A stretch of 64,000 nt of DNA, from contig NW_019775442.1 in the NCBI RefSeq assembly GCF_001039355.2, positions 69,778 through 133,777 of the forward strand. Reading direction: 5' to 3'. Within the stretch, counting starts at the first letter, position 1; each line of letters starts with the position of its first letter. Shown here in pieces: positions 12,621-27,000 of this stretch. A program made the translations under genes and the position numbers. This DNA comes from Lingula anatina. Taxonomy: Eukaryota > Brachiopoda > Lingulata > Lingulida > Lingulidae. The notes below the pieces were generated by a model. It searched no databases, was not told the DNA's origin, and was given only the letters and a program-made list of their open reading frames with translations.

Positions 12621-15600
12621 AAATGGTCTTATTAATGACAAATGCCATTCCTAAGTCAAAAATAAAACAACAATTATTTATTTATTGGGAGGTTTGTCAG
12701 TGCACAGGTGTTAAGAAAAAACACGCGGGATCAGCCCCCTGACTCTGATGTTTGCGCGCAGTGAAAGCGTTGTGCCCCAACGGCTATTGTGCTCCGCCTG
12801 GCTGAAAGCGACAGCCATTGTTTGTTTGGTCCTCTTTCAGGTTTGCGTAAATAGTCTTTTGTTGGAAAAGTAAGCGTTAAATCAACAAGAGGTAAAAAGA
12901 TGAGAAAACACATTTGACTTTTTGTGGTGACATAAGAGCAAAAAGAATCGATGTTTCTTGGCACGTAGATTTGGGATTAAGAAATAAAGGATAAGCTGAC
13001 GACAGTTGCTTTATCAAATTAAACCGTCTTAGACTACTATGAGATTCGCAGCCTGAAGCGGTGAAGGTAACAAGACAAATTACTGCTGTGTTATTGGGTA
13101 GATAGAAGGACACATTGTCATTGTAAACTATTACTGTTGTTATTGTTGCTTATAATCATACAAAACATCAACATTAATAATAGGACTGTAGTTGTAGATA
13201 TTTTGACTTGTTATGCCTGTTTTTATAACAAGGTCAACAAAGTACACCATTGCCGTTGATGCATATTAAGTACTGATATTAATGTATTTGTCGTCACTGT
13301 CTTTAGGTAACATAATCAGGTTTGTTTGGGAAATAACAGGAAGTTGGATAGATGCTTAGTAAACGTTGCTATGGTGATAAGGGTGTTATTCTTTTAAGAA
13401 CTGCTGAGGATTACAAGACAGTTTATTAAGCTAGTTTAGTTGTCTTGTGCATAGATAAAAAGAAAGATAAAAATAAAGATGAAGAAATGAATGCTTTTTT
13501 GAGATATGAGAAGAATTTGATTGGCTAAAGAAAAAGATGGTCTGATGTAAATTTGTCAAAAAATAAAGTTGAAATGGTAACAATTTTAGGAATGTGCTTA
13601 CAGAATGCTCTGATATTTTGACAATGCATCATTACATTTCTTAGCATTATGAACAGTGTTTTGAGATAAGGAACTAAGTATTTGAATTCAAAAAGAGAAC
13701 GGTTGAGTTCATATTTCTTTTTTTGCTCCCGCTCAAAATTGCTATGTTTAGATGACTTACTGTATCAAGCCTGGTAATTCAGGACGCGGACACAATGGAT
13801 TTTAGCGGAAAGTTTACACAAACTTCACTCTACTTTCTCACACTGTTATACTGTAAGATTAGGCCTGGGTAAATAGCACTGGGGTTTGAAGAAAGGAAAC
13901 TGGTGCTCACAATGCTCACGGTTGCAGCATCTTGATTTCTCAAACGCAGAAAATTAATTACAGCAACATAAGGAAATGAGGGACAACTGAATGTGTGTTG
14001 CATAATGATCATTGAGTTGGTGTAAGAGTATTTGTTGGTTAAATAAAAAAGGGAATAAAAAAATTGAAATGCATGGTATCATTGGCTTAATGAGAAAGTC
14101 GTGTTGTCACTATATCAGTTACCAAGAATACTTTGTTTATGCAGTTTAAAGAGAAGTTCAAAAAGGAAAAAAGAAGCTAATTTTTTTTATATTCCTATGT
14201 GTTGATTAGGTTTCATAAAGTTATACTAGTTTAGAACCCCTCTGAATTGCTTCGTCAAAAAAGAAAATGTTGCTTGTTGTCCTATTTTGGATGAACTTTT
14301 GAGCAGTGAAATGTTTTCTAAAGAATGTTTCTCATCTTGGCAGCAATGTTGTATAAAATACTGTCAGAAATTGTGATGAAGTTTATTGGTCTGCTGTGTT
14401 TGTACTGTAAATGCTGCATTAGGAAAAAAACAAATAACAAATCTTTTCTTTATGACAATTGGTTTCTATTGTATTATTGACAATGTACCAATAAAAAGTA
14501 TTAGTTACACATCAGTAAAGAGAGTGGTGTGCCGTCACTCATGTACACACCCTTTTCATGGACATTTTATCCCGAGAAAGCAGGTCAAAAATCTTCAAGT
14601 GTTAAAAAAAAAATTCCGCCCTCTCTATCAGTCTGTCAGTTATATGAGAGGGTATTGACACTGTTCACTTTATTTGTAATCTGCGGAGAAATTTTGAAGT
14701 GATCTAAGCCTAGTGAAGCTTGTCTCCTGCCTGTTCATTGGTGGGTCCAGAAAGGCGTTCTTCCAGAGAGCTTAGGCGGTATTTATCTTGGTGTTAAGGC
14801 ATGACTGCTGCTGAAGGAACAGAAAGAGACAGGCGTTAAGGAGGCTTAAGATAAGAGTTACTGCCGACTGGTACACGCTGTGATGGAATCTAGCACTGGG
14901 TATGTGATATTATGGAGATGTTGTATGCTTCTGTAATAAGTTATACAATATGTAAGTCGTACATCATATTCAGAACACTTTATCAAAGTTTTTTCTCTTC
15001 TGGTATAAGTGCCAAGTACCAATTTGTCTTGGTGCCAAGCAACATAACTTTTTGATTTTACAAATGGCAGTGTAGTTTCAGTGTGCAAATATTTAAAAGA
15101 TTGGGGGGGGGGGGTTAATAACTGCCTCATATGTTATACAGTGCTCTCCAGGACCTGTTTATATATCAACATTTGTAATGCACCTGTTCCTCTTCATGGA
15201 AAAAAAATTGAAATTAGGATTATGATTAAGATCATGCAAATGTAAACATGCTTTAGCTGAATACATTGTGCAAGTTTGGAATTGTAATTTATTCTTAGAT
15301 GGGGGAGACCTTGTAGTTTTTAACACTAGATTTCAGCATGCTCACATGCTTGGCACATGTAGCAAATATAAAACCCCAATAAAAACTGTTCTATAATGTT
15401 TTAAATTGGCATTTTGAACATATTTACAGGCAGTTTTCACTGGTTTATTATTCTTTTGAATGCTGACCAACAGCTGGGGTATTTTGTGTTTTTTGTAAGT
15501 CTTGTTTACAAGTGGCAGAATATTCTTCACTCTCTGTTCATGAATTCTGGGTCACATCCTTTTTAAGCTAGAAATGCAAAGAAAATTTCCCTTTGTATAT

Positions 15601-18600
15601 TACTAAATGAAAAATTTGTAATTGGAGATAGCAAAGAACAGTTTTTACTGTTTTATTTAGAAACACAGTGGTTCGATCATGGTTCGCCTTAGGTCTTCAC
15701 TATGTGTAAATGTTCCTATCAGCAGGTGCCTGTCCATGTATATATTGGTGTAAGACCAGAAGTCAGAGTGGAAATGAAGTTGTTGTATTAACCCCAGCCA
15801 GTCAATCTGAAGGTCAAATGCCATTGCCATGTTAAGATAGCTAAGAAGGAGCTGGGGCATAATTGCTACAGGAAAAATACTATTGTTTTAGAGTGGAAAA
15901 TCTAGATGCCTCTGCATTGGAGCTGGTTTTGAAGGCAGGAAGGCTGAAACTCAAATGTGTGATGTTGCAGTCAAGTAAGCATGTTAAAAACAAATTTATT
16001 TGAAGGTAAACATATTTCTCTTCTAAGTTCTTTTGCTTGACTTTTTTTGCTAGCAGTGACAATAGGACAGGCATCCACTTTGACAGGGAGTTCAATTTCC
16101 AATTGTGTTACACTGCATACTTCGGGGTACGGTTACCAGTACCCCCACACTCCTCTCTGTTAAAAAAAAGCCTTGTGTAATGGATTTCATGATAATAACA
16201 TCAGGATTTTTGTCCTTTTTTTCACAACTAACAAAGTAACTCAGTCACACCTGTCAGATAATAAGGTGTAGATGGCTGTCAGGGTTGCACTGTGTTTTTA
16301 AAGGGATCAGTGGATCTCGATGGTTTTTCTCTTGGCGTGGAATCCTTGATCTTACATTTTGATGATGTAGGCGATTTCAGTGCCCTGAAGTTCAAGAGGA
16401 TTGAGAACATTTGGTGAATAGAAATGAGTCACTGTCAGTGCTGAGGAATTCAGGGTAATCGTGATCAGGGTTAGAAAACATCTGCGTCTCTCCATATTTG
16501 AAAGATATTTGAAAGCGGCATGGTTGTTACTGTTGCCATGACATCCCTGACTTAACAGTGTAATGTGATGAGGTGGTTAGCTGATCCCCAATGAAACTGT
16601 AGCTGCTTGGATTTTGTAACGTCTGATGACCAACAATGGAGCTTCCAGTTAGAAAAATGAGACATAAACTATTGGAAGTGTCAGCTATAGGAAGTCCTGA
16701 ATAGAAAAACTTGAGGAAGTTTGGCGCACTCTGTGATCTAGTGACACCAAGTAGAAGCTTTCTGTGTGGTCACACTGTCTGCTATGATAGTACGGACTTA
16801 GTTAAGTCAGTACAACTTCAATGGAAATGCGTCCCAAGACATAAATTGCTTTGATATTGGGAAATTAACTGATAGAAGTTGTGGACGTGTCCGTTATATT
16901 TGAAAACCTGCAGTGGGAAGAGAAAAACTTCGACAAGTTGAGAAATGTCAAATATGTTTGTAATACTGAACATGTGGTATACACAACCTGAACTGGTTCA
17001 TATAAACCCTGACACTGTTGTCATGGGCACTTTTGAATTTTTCTTCTGAGCGCCTTGTTCAAAAAACTACTCCAACAACGAAAAAAGTCTATCCCTGTAA
17101 TGATTTTAAATCATATGATTAATTTTGAGAAGGAACTCCCGGCTGAAGAACCAAAGTTTCTGTAGCTCAGGTAAGTGAGGAGCTCTCACATCCTCAGCTT
17201 CAGTTGTTATTTAGTTTTATCCGGTCTATCAAATAATTATATAAAGACCTGCTGCTGAGCTGAAGACAGCTAAATTACTGACCATGGTATTAGTAGCTTT
17301 TGTTGGTCTCAGTTCCATAGACACCATCGGTCCACGCAAGTCGATCCAACTTTGTTGGGAACTTGCTGAATTAAGCTTAATTTGATTACACGCTTCCTCC
17401 TGACATTGAGTAGAATACAGAAAAGCTGATGATTATACAAGTACATTGGAAACCGAAAGAAGAATGTCATTCAGTAGGCTGATTGCACTCAGCAAGAGTC
17501 CCTGTAGAGTTGGATTGATTTATGGTAAACCAATGGTGTATATCCAAATGGGGTCTAAATCTAAAGTGAAACATTTCATGGTTAAACTTCATGCGAAAAC
17601 ACCATCGCTACTTCTCTTCTGAAGGAAACATTTAACCAGTGCCAGCGTGGGGTATAATATGTAATCATAACTGGACTTCAGTGATTAGGATCATTTCTCT
17701 CCTTGTGACAATTTAATTCAGTCTGCCTAATGTGATTTGCTACAACACTTGTCAGAGTAAAAGATTTATGTCATTTAAACAAAAAGAGCATTGGGTTTAT
17801 TTCACCCTAAGCGTCAGAGGACATCATAGGGTCGGTGATCTAAGACCTCAGATCTTTTAGGAAATGAGATTATGTGCCACTGGAGGCTAATGTTTTTCCC
17901 CATAGTGGGACAGACTCATGAAATACAGAAAATAATGATGTTATCGCATTGGGTTCATAAAATTTATTTATTGTTTTGTTCCATTTTTCTGTGGGAAAAT
18001 GTTGAGGAATCGGGAGGGGTGGGGAGTTTTGTGAAATTTTGCCATAAGGTCATCATGATGTGACAATAGAGGCCAGAGCTCTGTGAAAAGTTTGGTTTTC
18101 TTTGTCTGCCATTGTTTAGTATTATTTTGCAAATTCAATTGGATTATAAAAAAATTACACTAAGGTATACATTGCTTAAGCCAAACAACTTTCTCTTCTT
18201 CAGTTCTGAAACAAAAAAAACATTGAATATTTCTTTGGCAGTGAATCATTCTTGTGTTACAAAATATGTGCTGTTACTCGCATCACCACATCAAATTATT
18301 TTTTTTCCAGTCACACATATCCAATTTGAAAAATCCAATTTTTATTGAACTTTATCCCTTTGCATGCCACCCTCACAAAAGGAGCACCATTATCTGTTTT
18401 CTGCTCAAATAATCCCACTGTTCTGTGATAGTCAGAACTCTTCTGGTGTGTGCAGTGGCAGTGCATGATACTTTGCCATGTCACTCAGTGTCAGTAATGT
18501 TATCAAGGGTATCCTTCCTTCCCTTCTCCTTCCTTCCTTCCTGTCCTTGTGCTAATGAGCACAGATTTTATCTGGCTGTTGAAGTGGAAAATAAGTATGT

Positions 18601-18782
18601 TAGGCACAATCATGAACCAATCTTATATGTTTGGTTATATCTTTGTTTATGTGTGTAATTTTATTGAAATCTTTCTCATGGGTCTTTTTACAGATTTTTT
18701 GTTATTGAGATGTTTTATTTTGTCTAAGGCCATTTAAACTGTATTCTGTAGTGATTGGGTATGATCAGTCATTTGTATTTCG
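8943..18782. other. Long gene-free AT-rich stretch
   Basis: Nearly 10 kb without a supportable gene. Items inside: a small CpG cluster at about 10045-10120 (CGCG, GCGAGCGT) followed by a donor-like GAAAGTAAGA at about 10270, which could be an untranslated first exon but has no other support; a phrase AAGGCGCGTCCACACTAG at 10709 resembling a transposon end; and an (AAT)n tract at 12591-12617. Reverse-strand open frames are short and featureless. Confidence 0.45.
12591..12617. repeat. (AAT)9 microsatellite
   Basis: Trinucleotide run of about 27 bases. Confidence 0.9.
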
Positions 18783-19508
18783 CAAAGGATGAGTGCGAAT
18801 NTATTTTCCTTTCAAAGACCTACATTTTATTTTGGGTTGTTCTTTTTGTACAAAAGTTTCACTGTATCTGCCTAACCATCCTATGTAAGCATGTAGCAGC
18901 TACCTCATGGCAGGAATAAACATGGCCGCCTGCTAGCATATGGACTGAAAATGTCCCTATTTAGTTTGAGTACATATCAAGCCCAACCCTCAGACAAGCT
19001 GATTTTCACATATGTCTCACCTTATATTCATGTCTTTTCAACCGTGAATAATCAGCTTGTCTGAGGCAGGGGCTCATATAAAAAATGAACATCTTTTACC
19101 CTCAAGTCACTGTAAGATTCTTCTTTCAATCAGCACTACGTGTACAAATAAGGTAAACAAAATATTGATCACAAGCAATGATTGGCCACATATTGCCTTA
19201 CTTTTTTACATGGGCACCTTCTGTACCCAATTACAAAATTTCACAGTTGTCACCTTACTATAACTAAAGATATGTAGCATTGCAATTCAGACCCCCCCTA
19301 AAACACACATTTTCATGAATATATGACAAGGTCATTTTGACATTAATTTTCTATATTTCAAATTCAATAAAAAAATTTTTTTTAAGTGGATCATAAAAGT
19401 GTAAGACCCCAACTTTAATTTGGCATCAATTTTTTTCCATTCATTCACAATTTATTTTTCATGTACAAAAGTGGGCACTTTTACCCCCTTATTCGCACTC
19501 ATCCTTTG
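18783..19508. mobile_element. Terminal-inverted-repeat element, unclassified (726 bp)
   Basis: The left end CAAAGGATGAGTGCGAAT is repeated in perfect inverse at the right end (ATTCGCACTCATCCTTTG). The left copy differs at its inner edge only by the ambiguous base at 18801. The interior is AT-rich, has no transposase frame, and contains a strong hairpin at 18988-19066. No clear target duplication is visible, so the superfamily stays open. Confidence 0.65.
18988..19066. repeat. Perfect 17-bp inverted repeat (hairpin) inside the TIR element
   Basis: CCTCAGACAAGCTGATT at 18988-19004 is exactly complemented by AATCAGCTTGTCTGAGG at 19050-19066, leaving a 45-base loop. It could be the end pair of a small nested element or a structured RNA segment; it is directly visible in sequence. 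Confidence 0.8.
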
Positions 19509-20880
19509 AAAGACATCAAGGGGGCGGATTTGTATGTAAAAAAATTATATAAAACTGGTAAAGGAGAAAAAAACAGGTGGTAAAATGTTACAAGATCTAC
19601 TTTACAAGTTACCCTTTCATTTCATTTCATAAACCTTATTATTATAAAGTGCTATGGAAGCCAGTGTGTGGTATTTTATAAGAGCATTACATTTCCATTA
19701 GCACATTGCTTTTTGATAGAAGTATCTACATTATTTCATATTTTATCTTCATTATTACATTTTACGGAGAGTTCCTGGTAGCTGAAATTGCATCTCCTAT
19801 CTTTGGGAGAATGCGAAGTAAAACATGTCATATATGGTTTAACACATGGTAGCATTAACAGATTTTTCAAAGGAAATAGATAGATAGGGCTTATCTTCCA
19901 AAATATACCTAAGATTTAATATACATGGAATTGACTGCTATACACAGCTTTCTTTTTCAGTTCATTAATTAAGCGTCTTTGTGCAGATTCCCCCCAGCAA
20001 GTCATTGTGGAGATGGTTACCTGGTGACATTGTACACCTGTTCTCAGCTCATTAACAGGTGAATTCACACCTGAGGAGCAATTAAGTCTGTACTCTGGGC
20101 CACTTAGCACCACTGAGTGGGCTGTGATTTAAAGGAACAGTTTAATGGTGAAAATGCTTGTGACTCTTGAATGTGTAATAGAATAATTATAGTATGTTGA
20201 AAGTCAGTTGTATATTTACTTTCTCACTATGGCACAAAATGAAAAAAAAATGACAATAAACATATATAGTGAAATAACAGGATGAAGAAAATGTTAAATA
20301 TCATATCAACATTTCTGCCTGCAAGACTGAGACAGTGTGTTAAAGTGATACTATGTGACATCCAATAACAACATAAATAGATGTAATATCATCCTGAAAA
20401 TGTTAACAATGCCTTATTTTGCTGTGACAATTTGATCTGATGTCTAAGACATGGACAGTGATATAAATCTCCTTGTCTCCAGGAAAGATGGAGGTCCTTT
20501 ACAGTGTATTATCATCCTGGTAATTGGACTTCAGTTTTCTGTGATTCATGGCCTCTCATTTCCTGAAGGAGGAAGCTGATAGGATACATAATGAGTTGGA
20601 GGATAGGATACTCTATGGTGTAGTGAAGACAATGTGGGGTTAGTTTGCGTTGTTAGAGACAATAGCATCAGCATATGAAATTGAAAAGATGGTGATGCAA
20701 CAGAAAGGCTGAAAAGGAAAAAAATGTGGTGAGCAAACAAATAAAAAGAAGACTAACAGATTTTTTTTATCCTAAATGAAATTGTTTGAAATCTTGAAAT
20801 TGTTGAAGTGATTTTGATGTCATAATGGTAGATATATTACTGCTGCCAGCAGTCCCCATAGGAAAATGTGTGTGTGTGTG

Positions 20881-20919
20881 TTGTTGTTGTTGTTGTTGTT
20901 GCTGCTGCTGCTGTTGTTG
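20881..20919. repeat. (TTG)n/(CTG)n trinucleotide tract
   Basis: About 13 trinucleotide units, TTG followed by CTG, preceded by a short TG run at about 20868-20880. Confidence 0.9.
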
Positions 20920-22943
20920 GTTTGACACACTGAGCAGAAGATGTAGAAACTCATTGCTTTGTGAGGCAGAGGAGATTGTGTGATCTTGCTGCACGCTATC
21001 AGATGACAGCCTTCAGCAAGGATTTCATATGAACATGTGACAAGATTAAAGATAACTAGATCTATATGACAGATCGGCAGGAGAATACAAAGATTTGGTT
21101 TTCTGATTAGAAAAAAAAGACATTGAAAGGGGATTTGACTTGAGAGAAAAAAGTTCAGCTAGTGATTCTTGAGAGGAAATAGAAGAAATGTGTTAAACTT
21201 TCTATCTTCTTTAACACATTGAAAGGTTACTTGAAAAGGATGGAATGCAGAAAAGTGTGATATTTTAAGTGTTTCTCAGTCTGTGATTTATGGAATATTA
21301 GCAGGGAGTTTTTAGAAGCAGTATTCCAGGGATTTCAGACAAGATCTTGTGTAATACCCAGAAATTAGCTCCTACTCCCAGCATAATTAGCGCAGCAGAT
21401 GAGGAGTAATCCTATTAGCCAATGGGTCTTACTCTCGTTCTTCAAGTCATGCCTCCATTATGACTGAGCTGAAGACTGCGACAGTGCGGAGGTTCTGTCA
21501 GGCGATCTTCCCAGACTGGAGAAGAACCAGTCTTTGTGTGGATCTGACGGGCTTTCACCACTGGCTTATCATACTGTGGTAGGGAATTTATGCAGCTTTG
21601 ATTTATTTTACAACATTCAGAATTCAACTTGACGTTTCTGTGACTTTTGTTGGAGCTGGTGATAGATTGATGGTGCTGCTGTAATTGGGTTTTTAAAAAA
21701 ATGCCAAAAAAAATTGAAAAAATAGGAAAATAGGAATATTTCTTGCACAGTTGGTGACACACTGGTCAGCTTTTATAGCAACTTGCCAGTATAACTTTTG
21801 AATCAGTATATATGTGTTTATATTTCCGAAGATCCACAGAAACTGAAGACTTTCATTTGTATTGGATTTTGCTCCAGTTTTCACAGCAGCTATGTTGTTA
21901 CCTTGAAGCAATTACTTGGAATGAGACTCATTGCCTGACAGCAGATGTGACCTTATGTCTGAGATGATGTGGAGGAAATGGTTTCCTGTAGCAAAAACCC
22001 TCTGAGAAACCACACGGCAGAAACGTACGGATTTATATGAAACCAGTGTCACAGCAGAAAGCTTGGCTTGTTTTTATCTTGAATCTGTGAAAATTACGGT
22101 AAACTCAAAGAACTCATGTCTCAGAATACTCTTCATGTAATATGACTGGATGCCAAGGAGTTGGAGTAGAAATTTTCCTAGAAATATGTTGTTGTGAATG
22201 GAAAATTTATCAGAACACTTCTGGTTTCAACCATATTGACCAGAGTTGTCTGAAGAAATGGTCAAAATTGAGAAGAGGAGATTTCTTGGATATTAGGATT
22301 TCTTTATGTATTGAACCAACAGCAGGAAAAAATATTTTTAGCAAAAACTCTTTAGAATGATCTGTCAATGAGAAGCTCTAGGATTTCAACTTTTAGATGT
22401 ATTACCAGTAAGAAATGTGAGAATTTTACAGGGTTCAGTATGAGTTGAAGAATTAGATTGGTTCTAGAAGGCAAAAGGTGCAGCGTTACAACAATATTGG
22501 AAAAACGTGTTGTAGAACCACATGATACTGTATTGAAGTACCACAGATGCCTCAGTAGAATAATATTAGACTACTTACAATGTGGAAAAACCACAAGAAA
22601 TAGAAAGCTGGGTGTTCAATGTGATTCGTGAGAATGTTAGGGTGTAAAGTCAATGTCAGTGGTGAAGAGAGACTGATGGTCGCTAGGGAAACGAGGAAGA
22701 AAAAGGTCAGATTTGATCTGCCTGGAGAGAAGGAGGAAGCAGCAGAGACAGAGAGGTGTGAAGGTGATGGCAAGGAGTGCAGAAAATGGGGTGTAAGTTG
22801 TCTTCAACGCTGGTGGAGTTATCCTTTTAAATAATAGACTAAAAATTATAAATGAATGATGCTGCAGATTTACTAGGTAGTTATAAAGGGAAATTTTCAT
22901 TTGAAGTCTTATTGCATGAATGTGTTTGTTTTTGCCCAGTAGC

Positions 22944-22946
<3 letters not shown>

Positions 22947-22997
<51 letters not shown>

Positions 22998-22998
22998 T
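22947..22998. repeat. (TTTA)13 microsatellite
   Basis: Uninterrupted tetranucleotide run of about 52 bases. Confidence 0.93.
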
Positions 22999-23721
22999 CA
23001 AGTATGATATTTTGAAGTAACTCTGGTGGTATAAATTTCCCCTTTCTGCTCCAGTGAAAGGTCAGGCCATACCAACCACAGTCCTAGTTCATGTTGACTC
23101 TTGCCCGTAATCCTTGTATGTTTTTTAATCAACCTGGTATTATCCTCAATAATCCAAGCTATAGACCAAGGAGTAGTACTGAGGACAGGTAGAACTGATC
23201 AGTGGCCTGGCAAACAAAGGCCATGTTCTGCTCAAACCTGGACTAGGTTACAGGTGTGTAAAGACTTAAAGGTGGATCAATCTGATTAAGAACCTACATT
23301 TATTAGAATAACTGATCTTGGCCTTTTAATAGCTTCTAAAATACTGTAAAAATATATGTTTACAGTCTGAATAGTTATTAGTGGTTTTGTTGTGTTGGCA
23401 GTTGCATATAAGGCCTAAACTGGTCCAATTTTGTTTTGTCTGAGTGTGCCCAATACTGAAGTTTTTCTAACGGTTCAGATGCTTGTAGCTGTTGTTTTAG
23501 TTTGGAGTGTCTGTTGGCTGAACAAGAAAGTTGCATTATTTTTAAGGAGAGAGTCAATTGCTGGAGAGCTTGGTCCAATATTGATGTGTTTGCTGAGGTG
23601 ATTAGACACTGGTGTCCGTTTTCAATTATACCTGAGGATATGTGGTCCTGAGAATATGGTTTGTGATTCATTGTTCCATTTATTATTGTCATTATCATTA
23701 TTATCATCCTCCAAAGGAATG

Positions 23722-24023
23722 TGTCACGTCTGGCATAAAGATCGTATGAAGTCCTATGATGTAACGCGTTGTGGTGCAATAGCTTTCGAGTAATGTGGCG
23801 GCCTCTTTGTATAACGCCGATGTAAAGAAATTAATTATACAATTATAGGTAGCTAAAGTTTGCGTCATGGACCATACATGTAGATAAGAAATAAGTATAT
23901 AAGCAATACTTTGAGAGGGATAGGGGGAGATATAGGAGAGACATGTAGAAGGAAGCAGCGAAGGAGGAGATTGGAAGCTCCTTAATATCCGGGACAAAAC
24001 ATGTGCGAATAACCTGAGTGACA
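23722..24023 (+). mobile_element. Possible solo LTR (302 bp), weak call
   Basis: The segment starts TGTCACGTCTGG and ends GAGTGACA, so it has the TGTCAC...GTGACA termini seen in many retroviral-type LTRs. It is richer in CpG than its surroundings and contains TATATAAG near 23898. I do not see a matching target duplication (GAATG left, GTTAG right), a second LTR, a primer-binding site or reverse transcriptase. It could equally be unrelated DNA. Confidence 0.25.
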
Positions 24024-27000
24024 GTTAGATAATAATATTGTTATTGTTCAAATGATATTGTTATAGTTTACAGCGATATTGTTATTCAGTCCATTCTGTT
24101 GTACAATAGCGTAAGGTGTAGATTGGGTAATTTAGTGTGTTAAGTGTATAATGCACAGGTCCGCAGGAAGCGGGGATATTATAGGAGAACTTGTTATCAT
24201 TGATCAATGAGGCGTGGACGGGATGTGTGAGTTTTCTTGGCGTAAAGCGTCACTTAGCTTGGGGTCAGTTGACGCTGGACACTGGGTAGTGGTAGGAGTG
24301 ACCACTGCAGGGATGTGTTACTAGGGTGAGAATTATTATTATTATTATTTTTTATTTTTTTTTTTTTTGATAATGTAGTGAGTGAAATATTGATGCAGTT
24401 TGACAATCTGTAATACCATATATCACCAATTGTTTTGAAAAAAAAAAGGTACGGATTGATATTAATTTATATTTTATGAAAGGTCTTACTAATTCCTGAT
24501 TATTGAAACTTAGTCAACATTCTCATATAAATTTTTTTCTGTAATGAAGAGTCAATATTTTTGTCTGCAAGAATTTGAGAGTGTTTGTGCTTTTGAAAGC
24601 TGTGGATATATTTTAGGCACATGTAAAACTGTATCAAAGTGGTCAGTACAGTGTCTGCTTGGCTCAGACCAGGGGGTCAGTTGTAGTGACCGCTATTGTG
24701 TTTGTCTGACTATGGGAGATATATGGTTTCATTTTAATGTGTGGAGTGTGGACAAATTACGGATTTTGTCCATGTGTGGAGAAATACCCCAGCGATCTGT
24801 TATTGTTGTCTGTTTAGGTTGTCGGCTTGAGTCCAATGGACATTTGAACACTGGACACTGACCACATTTAGCTGGACAGTCCTGTATATCGCAGAGGAGT
24901 TATACCTCTAAGTTACATAGAATTTTGCTTCTCTTTATCCAGTAGACTAAAATAACTCAATATGAAGACAGTATGTCAGATCAAAATATTTGGCTGCAGA
25001 AGTGATACATCATGATGAAAGAAATTTAGTAAAATATGATATTTGGTCATTTTCCTTTGCTAGGCTGTGTATGGGGCTGTAGAGGGTCTATTGTGAATGA
25101 TATCTTATATCAGTTTAATATCCTGGGACATCTCCCACTGAGTTTTTGTGTTGTCTGTCAGTTAACAGCATCAGTGACCTGTGGTCAGTCAGCCTTTATA
25201 TGGCCACTGACCACTTATCATACTTCTGGGGAATTTCTTTTTTTTTTTCCATACATTTTATTTTTTTAAATACTGCATTTTTGATGTATGCGTAATACAT
25301 GGAAAGGGTGTTATTTATTTTTTAATTACACATAGAGTGTAGGGTGATTCAATCTAAATTTGAGTTAATCATTGTCTCTGTGACAGTTTTAAAGAATGAA
25401 TGAAAATTCTCATGGTGTTAATTATGATACAAATGCCAGTGAGAGTTCATCATGGAAGAAGGAATCCATGACCAGCTTCGGTGACCCGTCAAGTACAAAC
25501 CTAAGACCTTGGACCCCTGTCTTCATGTCACAGACTTTCCACTAAGTGAGGAACCAAATCCATGATTGGTCAATTATTGGCAATGAAATCTGTTGATTTT
25601 CTGGCTATTTTCATGTTAATGTGGTGAATTTGCGAAAAACACTGAAGATAGATCAAAGAAAATGAAAAATAATTGTCTTTCTTTTTAGTCTTTCTTATGT
25701 ATGTTTGTTTCATGAAAAAAAATTTAAAATTGACTTAAACAAAATCAAACCGCTTTTGTCCTGTTAGAGTGATATTCGATAGCATCATTCATGAAGCATA
25801 ATTGCATACAGTCCAGATAAGGAAAAAAAAAAGAATGTTAAATTCAGAATTAAAAGAAATATTGAGTGTTTTGAAATGACATATCTTTTCTCCCCTCTGT
25901 GAAGATGACCTTGATACCAAAATGTCACTTTGTTGAACCCCATTACAAGAGCAAATTTGTTATTGTCATAAAGAAACGGATATTGTTCACAGAGTAACAC
26001 CTTTTGCCAAGCTTTATTGTTCTTCTTTGTTAAAAACTGCTGGGGGATATGGTAGATCCTTCCTAAAACTCCAGAAGCACTTAACGGCACCCGACTATTA
26101 ACAAAAAATGATGTAACATTAAGCAGACAATCAATGGTGACTGGGATGTAGTTTCCAATAACTGATTTCCAATTGTTATTTGCTGTAATTGATCTGGGTA
26201 TAATTAGGACTGACTGGTCAATGGGGAGTTCATTTAGCTGAATGACCTATATTGATGGCCCCGTGGCTGAGGGGAGCCTCCTTAACAGGGGTCTGGGATT
26301 ATGAAAAAATTATTCAGAAATAGGAAGATCAAATCAAGAAGGTGGAGTTTATGCTCATGTTAAGAAAACATTTGGATATAATGATCAGAGCCTAAGTTGA
26401 AAAAATAGGTATTTGTTGTCATAGCACTAATGTGAAGAAGTTGGGTGGAAGATTTCAGAATCTGTTTTCTGCTGATGGTATTGGCTTTGTCAGAAGCCCT
26501 GTTTATTGCTCTGATGTTCACAGGGGGGTGATATATGTGCACAGTCACATGATTGCAATTGTCCTTCATCTAAAAGTAAGTCTTATCTTCATATGTCCTA
26601 GGAACAAGGAGTCTTTATATTTTGTTCTACGTATGAAGGTGTAGTGTCAGAACTGTTAATGAATTTAGATCTCTTTATAGGCCAGGTATTGGCAATTGAT
26701 TAGTTACCAGGATGTCTGTTAGGGGGAGCTACTTTAAATGATCACGACTGATTTTAACTGGGCGTAACTTGTGCTTTAGCAACATGGAAGAACAACTGGC
26801 TAGTACAGGGATAGGTAGGTAAGATAAATTTGCTGTTAAATGAAGGTCTAAATATGAGAGTGATGAGGTGGTCATTTACCTTTCAGTTTTCTTTGAGGGT
26901 GTATTCACACGAGGACTAATTTTGGACTGTAAAACAGACTAAGTGATGTCAAACTCACTAGAAGAAATTCACATAAATGGAGCTCTGGCCTAGCATAGAT

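Larger units (their letters stand above)
19509..23721. other. Gene-free AT-rich stretch with microsatellites
   Basis: No gene was recognised. It carries the TTG/CTG tract at 20881-20919 and the TTTA tract at 22947-22998. A reverse open frame over the TTG tract gives a Gln run that is an artefact of the microsatellite. Confidence 0.45.

Noticed and set aside
20767-20994. Reverse open frame with a poly-Gln run
   Set aside because: The Gln run is the TTG/CTG microsatellite; no flanking coding signal.
23378-23779. 133-codon reverse open frame
   Set aside because: No recognisable domain or motif, and it runs into the LTR-like segment; open frames of this length occur by chance in 64 kb.
26255-26300. 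tRNA-like phrase ggccccgtggctgagggg
   Set aside because: No acceptor stem, anticodon arm or T-loop found around it.
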